5,819 nucleotides of DNA from positions 1-5,819 of the forward strand of contig JBBRLA010000565.1 in assembly GCA_038231615.1 (NCBI GenBank). The letters are read 5' to 3'. The translations under genes were made by a program, and so were the position numbers. Origin of the DNA: JBBRLA01 sp038231615 (lineage in GTDB: Bacteria > Myxococcota_A > Polyangia > Palsa-1104 > JAEUJZ01). Below the pieces are notes generated by a model. It worked only from the letters and a program-made list of their open reading frames with translations, searched no databases and was not told where the DNA came from. This document shows positions 5,489-5,819 of this stretch, one piece after another (within the stretch, counting starts at the first letter, position 1; every line of letters begins with the position of its first letter).

Positions 5489-5752
5489 GTGGATAACGAA
5501 GACCAGTTCATCGAAGAAATCGGAGAAAGCTACCTGGGCGCCAAGCTCAAGGCTCGCAGCGAGGCCAGGGGCAGAATCGAGGGCAAAAGCGAGAGCATGG
5601 CCGAGGGCTTGCTTTATATTCTTTCGGAACGGGGCCTGCCGATGACGGAGGACCAGCGCCAGCGCATCCTGTCCTGCCGAGACCTGCCACTGCTCGACAC
5701 CTGGTAAAAGCGCGTCCTGCGCGTCAGCTCCATCGAAGAACTTCTCGCCTGA
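5489..5752 (+). pseudogene. C-terminal remnant of an Rpn/PD-(D/E)XK transposase-like protein, broken by an in-frame TAA
   Basis: GTG 5489 follows the nucleotidyltransferase gene by 8 nt with a GGGG/CGAGA purine stretch before it. The frame gives 72 residues to TAA 5705-5707, then 14 more codons (KRVLRVSSIEELLA) to TGA 5750-5752. Residues 17-35 (GAKLKARSEARGRIEGKSE) and 41-72 (LLYILSERGLPMTEDQRQRI... CRDLPLLDTW) match the usual tail of Rpn-family recombination-promoting nuclease/putative transposase proteins: a charged Gly/Glu/Arg coil, then a small helical domain ending W-x-x-R-...-S-S-x-x-E-L-L. The frame after the TAA supplies exactly that ending, so the stop looks like a mutation. The N-terminal nuclease domain (around 200 residues in full-length members) is absent. 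A start-bearing 72-aa product remains possible. The family assignment rests on a short, low-complexity match and is tentative. Confidence 0.5.
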
Positions 5753-5781
5753 CGACCGGACCGCTCCTCCGAGAAGGTCAG

Positions 5782-5807
5782 GACATTGTCAGGTAGTTGA
5801 CAATGTC
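5782..5807. promoter_or_regulatory. Perfect 10-bp inverted repeat overlapping a TTGACA box
   Basis: GACATTGTCA (5782-5791) and TGACAATGTC (5798-5807) are exact reverse complements around a 6-bp spacer, GGTAGT. A consensus -35 hexamer TTGACA (5797-5802) lies in the right arm, so a matching -10 would fall just past the window end. No T-run follows, which makes a terminator unlikely. It reads best as a repressor operator on the promoter of the next gene to the right. It includes copy C of the 16-bp repeat on the minus strand (5786-5801). Confidence 0.5.
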
Positions 5808-5819
5808 GGGTGCTTGTCA

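Overview
The window comes from a GC-rich bacterial genome. Third codon positions are dominated by G and C in most genes, and this produces long meaningless antisense ORFs. A three-helix membrane protein with a predicted extracytoplasmic C-terminal domain, and the mix of gene families, fit a Gram-negative environmental bacterium rich in NTP-dependent conflict systems (for example a purple sulfur gammaproteobacterium, a deltaproteobacterial or myxobacterial lineage, or a Chloroflexus-like phototroph). No rRNA or housekeeping gene is present, so the taxon is a guess. All genes are on the + strand.

Left part (1-3546). The window opens inside the C-terminal end of an unrecognised helical protein (2-424). 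An 86-nt gap follows, bounded by a perfect 9-bp inverted repeat whose right arm abuts a strong GGAGGA ribosome binding site. Then comes the dominant gene, about 1011 codons (511-3546). I read it as an N-terminal CoxE-like helical segment, an arginine/tryptophan-rich juxtamembrane tandem repeat, two membrane helices, a degenerate von Willebrand A-like domain, a third membrane helix and a C-terminal formylglycine-generating-enzyme (FGE/SUMF1, C-type-lectin fold) domain that lacks both catalytic cysteines. No ATG or GTG sits at the correct N-terminus, so a rare start (CTG 511 or ATT 508) is inferred.

Middle (3547-4530). A 210-nt non-coding region holds a short tandem repeat, a GC hairpin and several TTGACA-containing repeats. 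It is followed by a 257-aa P-loop ATPase with Walker A, Walker B and a sensor-1-like Asn. An ATPase beside a vWA-like/FGE membrane protein resembles the multi-gene NTP-dependent (STAND/MoxR-vWA-FGE type) conflict systems. A sensing or defence role is inference.

Right part (4531-5819). A two-gene module with a TGATG overlap encodes a ~100-aa protein of an unnamed family and a MNT/AbiEii-like nucleotidyltransferase. The nucleotidyltransferase is interrupted by an in-frame TAG at codon 123, and its C-terminal domain continues in the same frame to 5480. Eight bases later begins a short ORF resembling the C-terminal tail of Rpn/PD-(D/E)XK transposase-like proteins, itself broken by an in-frame TAA with the frame continuing to 5752. 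This end looks like a decaying accessory island. The window closes on a perfect 10-bp inverted repeat overlapping a TTGACA, probably the operator/promoter of the next, unseen gene. A 16-bp motif (GTCAACWAMCYGACAA) links this site, the 3.6-kb intergenic region and an unusual Lys/Gln-rich insert in the FGE domain.
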